Assembly: GCF_018130215.1 (NCBI RefSeq)
Contig: NZ_JAFCKQ010000002.1
Location: 434,001 to 498,000, forward strand
Origin: Bradyrhizobium jicamae
GTDB taxonomy: Bacteria; Pseudomonadota; Alphaproteobacteria; Rhizobiales; Xanthobacteraceae
Direction: 5' to 3'
DNA: 64,000 nucleotides
Both the position numbers and the translations under genes were made by a program. Shown one piece after another: positions 45,074-52,932 of this stretch; position 1 is the first letter of the stretch; each line of letters begins with the position of its first letter. The notes under the pieces are model-generated. The model made no database searches, was not told the origin of the DNA, and saw only the letters and a list, made by a program, of their open reading frames with translations.

Positions 45074-45174
45074 GGGCCTCGACGCGGGGCTGATCGCGTC
45101 GAGGCCCCCCATCCTGATGGTGGCAGAACCGACCCCAGCACCCTTGGAGGAGGCTGCGGGCCCGGTGCTGGGGT
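45074..45174. repeat. Two long inverted repeats between convergent genes
   Basis: GGGCCTCGACGCG (45074-45086) pairs with CGCGTCGAGGCCC (45095-45107), 13 bp. ACCCCAGCACC (45132-45142) pairs with GGTGCTGGGGT (45164-45174), 11 bp around a GGAGGAGG-containing loop. They fill the gap between the cysteine hydrolase and the minus-strand symporter gene. Neither has a T-run on either strand, so they may be factor-dependent terminators, RNA-stabilising hairpins or a structured RNA. Confidence 0.6.
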
Positions 45175-45313
45175 CATTGCCTGTGCGGGGTCGAGACCGA
45201 GACAGACAGCCAATCATGCCCCGATCCCTGATATGCGCATTTGCCTATGTGAATCGACCTCGAGAGGCCCGGAGGATGCCCGGTTCGGGCACCAGGCATC
45301 GCCCGTCCAATGT

Positions 45314-46648
45314 CTAGCGACTTGCAATTTCCGGTCTATCGCGCAAAGGACCTTCCAGACTGCTGCTTTTGGTCTCGGCGGTGCCCAGAACCGCCAGGAT
45401 TGCAAGGGCGGCATATACCATGACGATCACGCCGATATAGAGATACGCCTGGTGAATGCCGTATGATTTCAGGATCAAGCCCGCGAGGATCGGGATCAGG
45501 CCGCCGCCATAGACTTGAGATATCTGGTATCCGGCACTGGCCCCGGATGCACGATAGCGGGTCGGGAAGTTCTCGGTGTAGAAGGCGGGTAGCGCGCCGT
45601 AGCCAAATCCGAAGACAAAGCCGAATCCGATGATGTCTGCAATCGTTGCCGGGAGCAATCTGCCGGTGCCGACCAGGTGGAAATATGGAATGGCAAAGAC
45701 AAACAGCACGGCCGCCGCGACGATCAGGATCGCGCGTCGATTAATCCTATCCGCAAGCAGCGAGCCTATGATCATGAAGATCAGCATGAATGCTGCGGCG
45801 ATCAACCCGATGATTTCGGGAGTTGAGCCGGAGAAGCCCACCGCCTTCATGTAGCTTGTGCCGAAAACGAAATACAGGAAGAACGCTCCGCCGAACATGG
45901 CATTCACCAGCGACGTGCGCAGGATGGTGAGCGGCATGTCGCGCCAGACCTGAGCGGCCGGATGTTCCAGCACGCTGTCCCGGGATCTGTGCTGCTCGAA
46001 CACGAAACTGTCCTCGGTGCGGGTACGTATCACAATCCCGACAATGGCCACCACGAAACCGATGACGAAGAGAACGCGCCAGCCCCAGGCCACGAAGGCA
46101 TCGGCCGACATGACCGATTTCATCAGGATGACCGAGCCAAAGCCGAGCAATAGTCCGATCGGTATGGCAAAACCCACCCAGGCGCTCCAGAAGGCGCGAT
46201 GGCCGGAGCGTGCGGCTTGCTCTATGACCCAGGTTGAAGCCGTGCCGAACTCGGCGCCGAAACTGATCCCCTGCGCCAGTCGAAACAGGATCAGCAGCAC
46301 CGGCGCCAAGATCCCGATCCGGTCGTAGCTCGGCGTGAGGCCGATCAGCAGCGTGCTGACGCCCATCAAGACAAGTGCGCTGACGAGCGCGTCCTTGCGG
46401 CCGCTTCGGTCGGCCAGATGACCAAAGATATAGGCGCCGATCGGACGAATGATGATGCCGATTCCATAGACGCTGATGGCGGCTGCGGCGGCCGCCAAGC
46501 CCGGAAGCTTGAAGAACAGGTCGCCCCAGACGGTGGCGGCGATCACGCCGGTGATGAGGAAATCATACTGCTCGATCACCGATCCGATGATGCTCGCAAC
46601 GGCGACCTTGTAGATCTGGCGGTTCGTTGGACCTGCGGTTTCGTTCAC
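45314..46648 (-). CDS. MFS transporter, metabolite:H+ symporter (MHS) type
   Basis: A 444-residue twelve-helix transporter. The MHS family pattern is clear: ASIIGSVIEQYDFLITG at helix 1, RPIGAYIFGHLADRSGRKDAL, RLAQGISFGAEFGTASTWVIEQA, and ENFPTRYRASGASAGYQIS. I choose the GTG at 46648 because AGGTGGAGG lies nine bases upstream and because MHS proteins begin shortly before the first helix; the ATG at 46699 would add 17 residues. Family members import organic acids such as shikimate, oxoglutarate, citrate or aromatic acids. It follows the aconitase-like gene on the same strand, so a tricarboxylate-type substrate is possible. Confidence 0.9.
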   Translation of the reverse strand: MNETAGPTNRQIYKVAVASIIGSVIEQYDFLITGVIAATVWGDLFFKLPGLAAAAAAISVYGIGIIIRPIGAYIFGHLADRSGRKDALVSALVLMGVSTLLIGLTPSYDRIGILAPVLLILFRLAQGISFGAEFGTASTWVIEQAARSGHRAFWSAWVGFAIPIGLLLGFGSVILMKSVMSADAFVAWGWRVLFVIGFVVAIVGIVIRTRTEDSFVFEQHRSRDSVLEHPAAQVWRDMPLTILRTSLVNAMFGGAFFLYFVFGTSYMKAVGFSGSTPEIIGLIAAAFMLIFMIIGSLLADRINRRAILIVAAAVLFVFAIPYFHLVGTGRLLPATIADIIGFGFVFGFGYGALPAFYTENFPTRYRASGASAGYQISQVYGGGLIPILAGLILKSYGIHQAYLYIGVIVMVYAALAILAVLGTAETKSSSLEGPLRDRPEIASR

Positions 46649-46736
46649 CTGTTTGGTCCTCCACCTCTGGAATGCGTCCAACGTGCCTGTGTGAGGCAAG
46701 TTCCAAAGCCATCCCGGTCGAGACCGATAGCTGCCA

Positions 46737-48680
46737 TCATGCGGCCGCGATCGATGTCTTGCGCCAGTTGATCAGGCCTCCGGCGAGGATGACCTCCAAT
46801 TCCCGCGGCGTGAGATCGTGCCGTGCGGCAATCCGGCTGCGGCAATGGAACACGATGTTGTCGTCCTTCCGCAGGCTTCGACGCAAAGCGCTCGTCTTCA
46901 GTACGTCACCTTGTTGCAGTCGCTCGTAGTCGGACGGTTGGCTGAAGACCAGCGGCAAAACCCCGTAGTTGATCAGGTTCTGCCGGTGGATGCGAGCAAA
47001 GCCCCTAGCCAGGACCAGCCGGAGGCCAAGGTTGCGTGGGGCGAGCGCCGCATGCTCGCGCGATGAGCCCTGGCCATAATTGTCGCCGGCGACGACAGCG
47101 TGGCCCGTCGTTCGTCGAACTGCACGCGCGCGCTCCAGATAGCTGGGATCAATGCGCTCGAACGAGAAATCATCGATCTTCTGGATGTTCGACCGGTACG
47201 GAAGGACTCTGGCGCCTGCGGGCAGGATTTCATCGGTCGAGATGTCATCGCCCATCTTCAACAGGACGGGCAGGGCGACTTCCTCGGGCAGTGCGTCAAA
47301 CTGTGGAAGAGAGTGGATGTTCGGGCTCTTGATCAGTTCCACGCGGCGGCCCGGCTCAATCGACGGGGGCGGTTCAAGCAATGGGGACGTGATCGTCCCT
47401 CGGGCCTTCGGCGCGAGCTTCGGATATGGAATGGTGACAGAGCGAGGGTCGGTGATCCGGCCTGCGAGCGCCGACGCTGCCGCGGTTTCGGGAGAGCACA
47501 GGAAAACGGAGTCCTCGCGGGAGCCCGATCGGCCCGGAAAATTGCGTGGCGTGGTCCGAAGCGAGTTCCGGCCCATGGCCGGCGCTTGCCCCATTCCGAT
47601 GCAGCCGTTGCAGCCGGCCTGATGAATACGAGCTCCGCTGGAAACGAGAGCCTGGAGATGGCCGTCTGCGATCAGGATATCGAGAAGGTCGCGCGATGTC
47701 GGGTTGACATCGAATGACACGTGTGACGGAAGCGCCCTTCCGCGAACGATTTCGGCGGCGATTGCAAAATCACGCCAGCCGGGATTGGCAGACGATCCGA
47801 TGTAGGATTGATGAATCTCCAGCCCCTCGATATCGCTGACTTTCACCACATTGCCGGGGCTCGACGGTTTCGCGATCAGCGGCTCGAGGCGCGACAGGTC
47901 GATGCTGTCGTCCTCTTCGTAGTGGCAACCGGGATCCGCCTTGAGCTCCCGCCAATCGGAGGCACGGCCTTCGAACTCCATGAATCGGCGGGTCTCATCA
48001 TCAGACGGGAAGACGGATGTGGTCGCGCCGAGCTCGGCGCCCATGTTCGCGATAACGTGGCGATCCATCGCCGAGAGCGAGTTCAATCCGGGGCCGGAAT
48101 ATTCGATGATCCTGCCGACACCTCCTGCGACGCCGTGCCGGCGCAGCATCTCCAGAATGACGTCCTTGGCACTCACCCAATCCGGCAGCTTGCCGGTCAG
48201 GTGAACGCCGAACACCTTCGGCATCGCGAGGTGAAACGGCTCTCCGCTCATGGCAAGAGCAACATCCAGTCCACCCGCGCCGATCGCCAGCATTCCCAGA
48301 GAGCCCGCCGCCGGCGTATGACTATCCGATCCGAGCAGCGATGTGCCGGGCCTGCCAAAGCGCTGCATGTGAATCACGTGACTGATACCGTTGCCCGGCC
48401 GCGAATACCAAACGCCGAAGCGCCGGCATGCGCTCTCCAGGAAGGCGTGATCCTCCGCGTTGAGATTGTCGATCTGCAGGATGTTATGATCGACATATTG
48501 GGCGCTCAGCTCGGTTCGAACCCGATCGAGCTGCATCGCCTCGAGGGCCAGCATCACAAGTGTGCCCGTGGCATCCTGGGTAAGCGTCTGGTCGACCCGG
48601 ATTGCGATCGGGGAACCGGTCCGCATCGTCCCGTCAACGAGATGGGCCAGGATCAGTTTCTGGGCAACATTGTGGGGCAT
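46737..48680 (-). CDS. Aconitase family hydratase with an altered cluster motif
   Basis: A 647-residue aconitase-superfamily protein of the shorter, single-chain type (~640-650). The N-terminal aconitase domains show SLLGSDSHTPAAGSLGMLAIG; the swivel domain holds GDDISTDEILPAG and GDNYGQGSSREHAALAPR. Two cluster cysteines are present (C357 and C360 in AGCNGCIGMGQAP). The third, normally in IGSCTN, is serine here (IGSSANPG, S297). Either the [4Fe-4S] cluster is held differently or the substrate is different. It precedes the MHS symporter on the minus strand with an 88-base gap. Confidence 0.88.
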   Translation of the reverse strand: MPHNVAQKLILAHLVDGTMRTGSPIAIRVDQTLTQDATGTLVMLALEAMQLDRVRTELSAQYVDHNILQIDNLNAEDHAFLESACRRFGVWYSRPGNGISHVIHMQRFGRPGTSLLGSDSHTPAAGSLGMLAIGAGGLDVALAMSGEPFHLAMPKVFGVHLTGKLPDWVSAKDVILEMLRRHGVAGGVGRIIEYSGPGLNSLSAMDRHVIANMGAELGATTSVFPSDDETRRFMEFEGRASDWRELKADPGCHYEEDDSIDLSRLEPLIAKPSSPGNVVKVSDIEGLEIHQSYIGSSANPGWRDFAIAAEIVRGRALPSHVSFDVNPTSRDLLDILIADGHLQALVSSGARIHQAGCNGCIGMGQAPAMGRNSLRTTPRNFPGRSGSREDSVFLCSPETAAASALAGRITDPRSVTIPYPKLAPKARGTITSPLLEPPPSIEPGRRVELIKSPNIHSLPQFDALPEEVALPVLLKMGDDISTDEILPAGARVLPYRSNIQKIDDFSFERIDPSYLERARAVRRTTGHAVVAGDNYGQGSSREHAALAPRNLGLRLVLARGFARIHRQNLINYGVLPLVFSQPSDYERLQQGDVLKTSALRRSLRKDDNIVFHCRSRIAARHDLTPRELEVILAGGLINWRKTSIAAA

Positions 48681-48987
48681 GTCCGAACCTCGATGCGGGC
48701 TTCATGGGAGCGTGGCTAAAATTCGCCAAGGCCGCATAAAGGCCGCGTGCGATGCGGGCTCATTCCGGATCGCCCGCTGATGCTATCGCGACCTGGCGCG
48801 ATATCGATCGGGGCGACAATCGCGGCGCCTGATCGACAACGCTTGCCTCGAGAGGCTCGTTCCTGCCTGGAAAGGCTACTTAAGTTCAATGGATGGCCGC
48901 GCGTCGGCGATGAGGTCAATCGAGCTGGAGCGGCGTCAAGGGTTCACCTCTCCGCGGTAGGGAGAGGTGAACCGAAACCTCACCGCT
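48681..48987. other. Intergenic region with a perfect inverted repeat
   Basis: 307 bases between two minus-strand genes. The right part holds GGTTCACCTCTCC (48941-48953) pairing perfectly with GGAGAGGTGAACC (48961-48973), a 13-bp stem with a seven-base loop, ending 14 bases from the binding-protein stop codon. There is no T-run, so it is a terminator-like or REP-like repeat. I see no gene in the rest; the left part should hold the promoter of the aconitase-like gene. Confidence 0.6.
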
Positions 48988-50214
48988 TCAGTGCGCCTTC
49001 GCGATGTAAGGGCAACCGCCTTCGTCGAGCGGACGGAACGCCTGGTCGCCCGGCACCGTCGCGAGATACTCGTAGAGATCCCATTTGCTCTTGGACTCTT
49101 CCGGCTTCTTGATGCGCATCAGGTACATGTCGTGGACCATGCGGCCATCCTCGCGCACGACGCCGTTCTGCGCGAAGAAATCATTCACGGGCGTCTTGCG
49201 CATCTGCGCGATCACGGCTTCCGAATCCGTCGAATTGGTCGCAGCGACCGCCTTGAAATAGTGCCGCAGCGCCGAGTTCACGCCGGCCTGGTAGGCCGTC
49301 GGCATCGCGCCATGCCGCTTGAAGAACTCCTGCGCGAACGCGCGCGTCTCGGGCGTACGATCCCAGTAGAAGGAATCGGTGAACAGAAGATCATGCGCAT
49401 GCGCGAGCCCGAGCGCCGGTACGTCGGTGAGCGTCACCTGCAACGCGACGAGCTGCATGCCTGCGCGGATATTGAACTCGTCGGCCTGCGACACGGCATT
49501 GCGGAAGTCCGAGCCGGCATTGGCGAGGGCGAGGATTTTGGCGCCGGATGACTGCGCCTGCAGCAGAAAGGAGGAGAAATCGGCGGTGTCGAAGGGATGG
49601 CGCACCGCGCCCAGCACCTTGCCGCCGGCTGTTGTCACCGCCTTGCTCGCGTCGCGCTCGAGCGCCTGGCCGAAGGCATAGTCCGCCGTGAGGAAGAACC
49701 AGGGCGTGCCGCCCCGCGCCACCACGGCCTTCGCGGTCGCGTTCGAGGAGGCATAGGTGTCGTAGGTCCATTGCACGCTGGTCGGCGAGCATTGCTTCCC
49801 GGTGAGGTCGGACGAGCCGGAGCCCGAGATCAGGAACAGCTTCTTGCGTTCGCGCGTCACGGTCTGGATCGCGAGCGCCACGGCGGAGTTGACGCCTTCG
49901 GCGATCACGTCGACGCCCTTGGTATCGATCCAGTTGCGCACGATTCCGGTCGCCACGTCGGGCTTGTTCTGGTGATCGGCGGAAATGATCTCGATCTTGC
50001 GTCCGGCGACCGTGCCGCCGATTTCCTCCGCCGCCATTTGCGCCGCGATGACCGAACCGGGGCCGTTGCCGTCGGCATATTGCCCGCTCATGTCGGTGAT
50101 GATGCCGACCCTGAGCACGCCGTCCTCGGCCCGTGCAGCCGTCGCGGCAAACGAGAGATGTGCGGCAACAAGCGCCACCAGGAAATGGACTGACGAATTC
50201 TTTGTCTTGGACAT
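48988..50214 (-). CDS. ABC transporter substrate-binding protein, LivK-like
   Basis: A 408-residue periplasmic binding protein. I start at the ATG at 50214, which gives a normal signal peptide (FLVALVAAHLSFAATAARA, then EDGVLRVG); the longer frame adds an unlikely leader. Family features: VGIITDMSGQYADGNGPG, AQMAAEEIGGTVAGRKIEIISADHQNKPD, and YDTYASSNATAKAVVARGG. This is the ABC-type branch often found in Bradyrhizobium with no neighbouring permease. It lies 134 bases downstream of the thioredoxin-like gene and may be in the same transcript as the DoxX/DsrE genes. Confidence 0.9.
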   Translation of the reverse strand: MSKTKNSSVHFLVALVAAHLSFAATAARAEDGVLRVGIITDMSGQYADGNGPGSVIAAQMAAEEIGGTVAGRKIEIISADHQNKPDVATGIVRNWIDTKGVDVIAEGVNSAVALAIQTVTRERKKLFLISGSGSSDLTGKQCSPTSVQWTYDTYASSNATAKAVVARGGTPWFFLTADYAFGQALERDASKAVTTAGGKVLGAVRHPFDTADFSSFLLQAQSSGAKILALANAGSDFRNAVSQADEFNIRAGMQLVALQVTLTDVPALGLAHAHDLLFTDSFYWDRTPETRAFAQEFFKRHGAMPTAYQAGVNSALRHYFKAVAATNSTDSEAVIAQMRKTPVNDFFAQNGVVREDGRMVHDMYLMRIKKPEESKSKWDLYEYLATVPGDQAFRPLDEGGCPYIAKAH

Positions 50215-50347
50215 TTCGTTCCCAAAGGTTTCGGATTTTTCAGATGTCACCTGAAGGAAACGCGCAGCACCGACAACCCCTTCGCAGAGCATGGCGCTCT
50301 GCAAATCCGTGCGAGAAATTCCGGGAGAAAGAATGATTGCGAACGAC

Positions 50348-50998
50348 TCAGCTCGATGACGAAGGCAGGCCTTGCGAGGCTTGTTCGCGATAGAATTGCA
50401 GCAGGCGCGCGCCCTCGGGCGAGAGCCAATCGGCCGCGCCGGTGATGTAGCCCTCGATCTGCATGCTCGGGCCGACCAGATAGGTGATTGGCATGCCGAC
50501 GAGCTTGAAGAGCGCGTCGGACGAGCCCTTCGGGGGAACGGCCGCGCCGTAGGTGTCGACGTAGCAGCTGAGATCCGGAACGTTCACGCTGCCGAGAAAG
50601 CTGCGGATTGCCCTGATGTCGCGTGTGTCCGTGCAGATCGCGCAGGCGTCGAGCGCGTCGCGGCGCTGCCGGCCGAGGCTCGCGATCGTCGGCAGATCCA
50701 GCCGGCAGGCGGCGCACCAGGTGGCCCACAAGTTGATGAGCGTGATCCGTCCCGGCTTCGGTGCCAGCAGCACGTCCTTGCCGCGCAAATCCTGCAGCCG
50801 CAACGACGGCATCGTCGTGCGTGGCCTGACCACGGTGAACTGGCTGCGTCCGGTCTCGAACACCGGCGGCCAGTCCCGTTCGCCTGCGCGCGTCGGGGGC
50901 GCACCGAGAGTGGCGAGCGTGAGCGCGGGCGCCGCCATCAGAAACGATCGCCGGGACAGCGTTCGGCCGGCGGCCTTGCTCCCGTCATGCATGGACAT
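50348..50998 (-). CDS. TlpA-like exported thioredoxin-fold protein
   Basis: A 216-residue protein with a twin-arginine signal (LSRRSFLMAAPALTLATLG) and a redoxin domain. The active site is WCAAC in LINLWATWCAACRLDLP, followed by the cis-proline region VGMPITYLVGP. This is the layout of periplasmic TlpA/ResA-type thiol-disulfide proteins. An extra cysteine pair lies after it (DACAICTDTRD). It overlaps the DsrE-like gene by 14 bases, so the two are translated together and probably act together in periplasmic sulfur chemistry. Confidence 0.88.
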   Translation of the reverse strand: MSMHDGSKAAGRTLSRRSFLMAAPALTLATLGAPPTRAGERDWPPVFETGRSQFTVVRPRTTMPSLRLQDLRGKDVLLAPKPGRITLINLWATWCAACRLDLPTIASLGRQRRDALDACAICTDTRDIRAIRSFLGSVNVPDLSCYVDTYGAAVPPKGSSDALFKLVGMPITYLVGPSMQIEGYITGAADWLSPEGARLLQFYREQASQGLPSSSS

Positions 50999-51455
50999 AG
51001 GCCCAGCCCCTGAGCTGCAAATCGACCACGCGCCCGATGCCGAACGGCACCAGCGCAGCGCCGTCGATCAATGGAATGACGATGCGCTCGTTGGCCTCGG
51101 CGATCGCCTTCGAGGAGGCGCACGCGCTGTAGGTCAGGTTCGGCAGCGACTGCCGCAGCGCCGCCAGCGGCTCGGCGAGCGCGGTCTTGTCGGCGCGAAA
51201 CAACTCGATGCCCTTGCCGTTCGCCACGACCTCGATCTGCAATCGCTTGCCCAACTCGGCGAAATGCCTGGCCAGATTGGCCGAGTAGCTGATCGCGTGC
51301 CCCATCACGGTGGGCTCGTTGCTCGCGATCAGGATCACGACGCCTTGGATGAGGCGATCCTCCTTCGCCGCCGCTGCGGGAGATGTCGCCGCGGTGAGGA
51401 GGGATGCACCGGCGAGCAGGTCCCTGCGGGACCAGGTTGATGGAGAGGAGATCAT
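50985..51455 (-). CDS. Exported DsrE-like protein
   Basis: A 156-residue DsrE/DsrF-fold protein with a twin-arginine signal (WSRRDLLAGASLLTAATSP). The core has ILIASNEPTVMGHAISYSANLARHF, a strand-helix pattern (LQIEVVANGKGIELF), and a single cysteine in LTYSACASSKAI, at the position where DsrE proteins carry their sulfur-relay cysteine. It lies between DoxX and the TlpA-like gene. Export of a DsrE-like protein is unusual compared with cytoplasmic DsrE and TusD. Confidence 0.85.
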   Translation of the reverse strand: MISSPSTWSRRDLLAGASLLTAATSPAAAAKEDRLIQGVVILIASNEPTVMGHAISYSANLARHFAELGKRLQIEVVANGKGIELFRADKTALAEPLAALRQSLPNLTYSACASSKAIAEANERIVIPLIDGAALVPFGIGRVVDLQLRGWAYVHA

Positions 51456-51488
51456 GCCGATCGCTACCGCCGTCCGGCTACGCCAAAC

Positions 51489-51914
51489 TCAGAACGGGCG
51501 CGGAGCGATTGGCAGGATGCGGCCGCGTCCCCACAGCACGAACAGCGCGAGCGCCAGCAGGACCAGGTTGAGCGGGGTGACGGGCGCCTCCCCGCGGGAG
51601 ACGTGGAAGGCGATCGCGAACACCTGCAACACCGAGCAGCCGAGCGCGGCCAGCACCGTAAGGTTCGGCAGGATCCGGGTCAGCGCCGGCAGCAGGATTC
51701 CGATTCCGCCGGCGAGATCGATCAGGCCGATGATACGGACGAATGCTTCGGAATGCTCGCCGGTCCATGGCATCATTGCCGCGAGCTGCGGTATTGGCGT
51801 CAGCGTCTTCACGAGGCCGGCCGCGACGAAGGTGAAGAAGAGCAGGCCCTGGGCAACCCAGAGGCCGATCCGAAGGGCGCGTCCGGACGGGGCGGTTTCG
51901 ATTGATGTCGACAT
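51489..51914 (-). CDS. DoxX family membrane protein
   Basis: A 141-residue DoxX-like membrane protein with four hydrophobic segments. Features: LFFTFVAAGLVKTLTPI, IGLIDLAGGIGILLPAL and LAALGCSVLQVFAIAFHVSRGE. I start at the ATG at 51914, preceded by GGAGATCGCC; two earlier in-frame ATGs would add residues before the first helix. It begins the DoxX, DsrE, TlpA-like run. DoxX-type proteins are linked to thiosulfate:quinone oxidation and to oxidative-stress complexes, which fits thiol partners. Confidence 0.85.
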   Translation of the reverse strand: MSTSIETAPSGRALRIGLWVAQGLLFFTFVAAGLVKTLTPIPQLAAMMPWTGEHSEAFVRIIGLIDLAGGIGILLPALTRILPNLTVLAALGCSVLQVFAIAFHVSRGEAPVTPLNLVLLALALFVLWGRGRILPIAPRPF

Positions 51915-51954
51915 GGCGATCTCCAATGTTGAGGTTGCCGCCATCTGATAGTTT

Positions 51955-51982
51955 CTATCCAATTGATCATTATGTAGGATAG
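51955..51982. promoter_or_regulatory. Inverted repeat between DoxX and LysR genes
   Basis: CTATCC (51955-51960) and GGATAG (51977-51982) form an inverted repeat with a 16-base AT-rich spacer in the middle of the 100-base divergent gap. The spacing and place suit a LysR-type or other dimeric regulator controlling the DoxX operon and its own gene. Confidence 0.5.
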
Positions 51983-52014
51983 GATGAGTTCATTTCTCCT
52001 ATGTTGATGATCCG

Positions 52015-52902
52015 ATGGATACGCTGACCAGCATGAGGGTGTTTTGCCTGGTCGCGGAGCTGAAGAGCTTTGTGGCCGCGGCGGATCGCCTGAACATTTC
52101 TCCCGCCATGGCGAGCAAGCACGTGATGCAGCTCGAGAAGCGGCTCGGCACGCGGCTCCTGAACCGCACCAGCCGGCGCGTCAGCCTCAGCGAGAGCGGC
52201 GCGATCTATTTCGAGCAGACCCGCCCGATGCTGGAGTCGCTCGACGAGGTCGAGACCGCGGTCAGCAAGGCGACGGTCGTGCCGCGCGGCATGCTGCGGC
52301 TGACTGCGCCGGTGTGGATGGCCAATCCGGGATTCGCGGGTATCCTGGCTGATTACCAGGTCCGCTATCCGGACGTGCGGCTGGATGTCGATCTCAGCGG
52401 ACGAATGGTCAATCTGGTCGAGGAAGGTTTTGACCTCGCCTTGCGCGCGACCGGTGCACCCGATCCGGCGCTGATCGCGCGGCCGATCGCCAGGGTCGCG
52501 TTCCGCATGGTGGCTTCGCCTGCCTATCTCGATCGCGTCGGGCGCCCGACACAGCCGACGGACCTGTCCGGGCAGGCGCTGTTGCACTACGCATTGTATT
52601 CGCCGGGCGAGAGCATCTCCTTCCAGGGCGAAGGCGGCACGCAGACCGTCAAGTTCAATCCGGTCCTGCGCAGCGGCAACGAAACGCTGCTGCATCTGGC
52701 CGCGCTGAGGGGCATGGGCCTCGCTTTCCTGCCTCAATGGCTTGTTGCCGACGACCTCGCGGCCGGCCGGCTCGTGCACATCCTGCCCGAGCAGGTGATC
52801 TTCGAGGGACGGTTGTTTGCGGTCTACCCGAGCCGAAAATATCTCTCCGCGAAGGTGCGGACCTTCATCGACTTCATCGCCGCCGACAAGCGGCTGAGAT
52901 GA
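52015..52902 (+). CDS. LysR family regulator next to the DoxX operon
   Basis: A 295-residue LysR-type regulator of the CrgA/AaeR-like branch. The winged helix-turn-helix reads MDTLTSMRVFCLVAELKSF, then AADRLNISPAMASKHVMQLE, then LGTRLLNRTSRRVSLSESG (residues 1-64). The effector domain follows (LRLTAPVWMANPGFAGILADY). It is divergent from the DoxX/DsrE/TlpA-like genes, with an inverted repeat between them, so those genes are the likely targets. Redox or quinone-like effectors are known for this branch; none can be named here. Confidence 0.92.
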   Translation: MDTLTSMRVFCLVAELKSFVAAADRLNISPAMASKHVMQLEKRLGTRLLNRTSRRVSLSESGAIYFEQTRPMLESLDEVETAVSKATVVPRGMLRLTAPVWMANPGFAGILADYQVRYPDVRLDVDLSGRMVNLVEEGFDLALRATGAPDPALIARPIARVAFRMVASPAYLDRVGRPTQPTDLSGQALLHYALYSPGESISFQGEGGTQTVKFNPVLRSGNETLLHLAALRGMGLAFLPQWLVADDLAAGRLVHILPEQVIFEGRLFAVYPSRKYLSAKVRTFIDFIAADKRLR

Positions 52903-52932
52903 CGGGGCCGTAGCAGTATCGGCGCGACGCCG

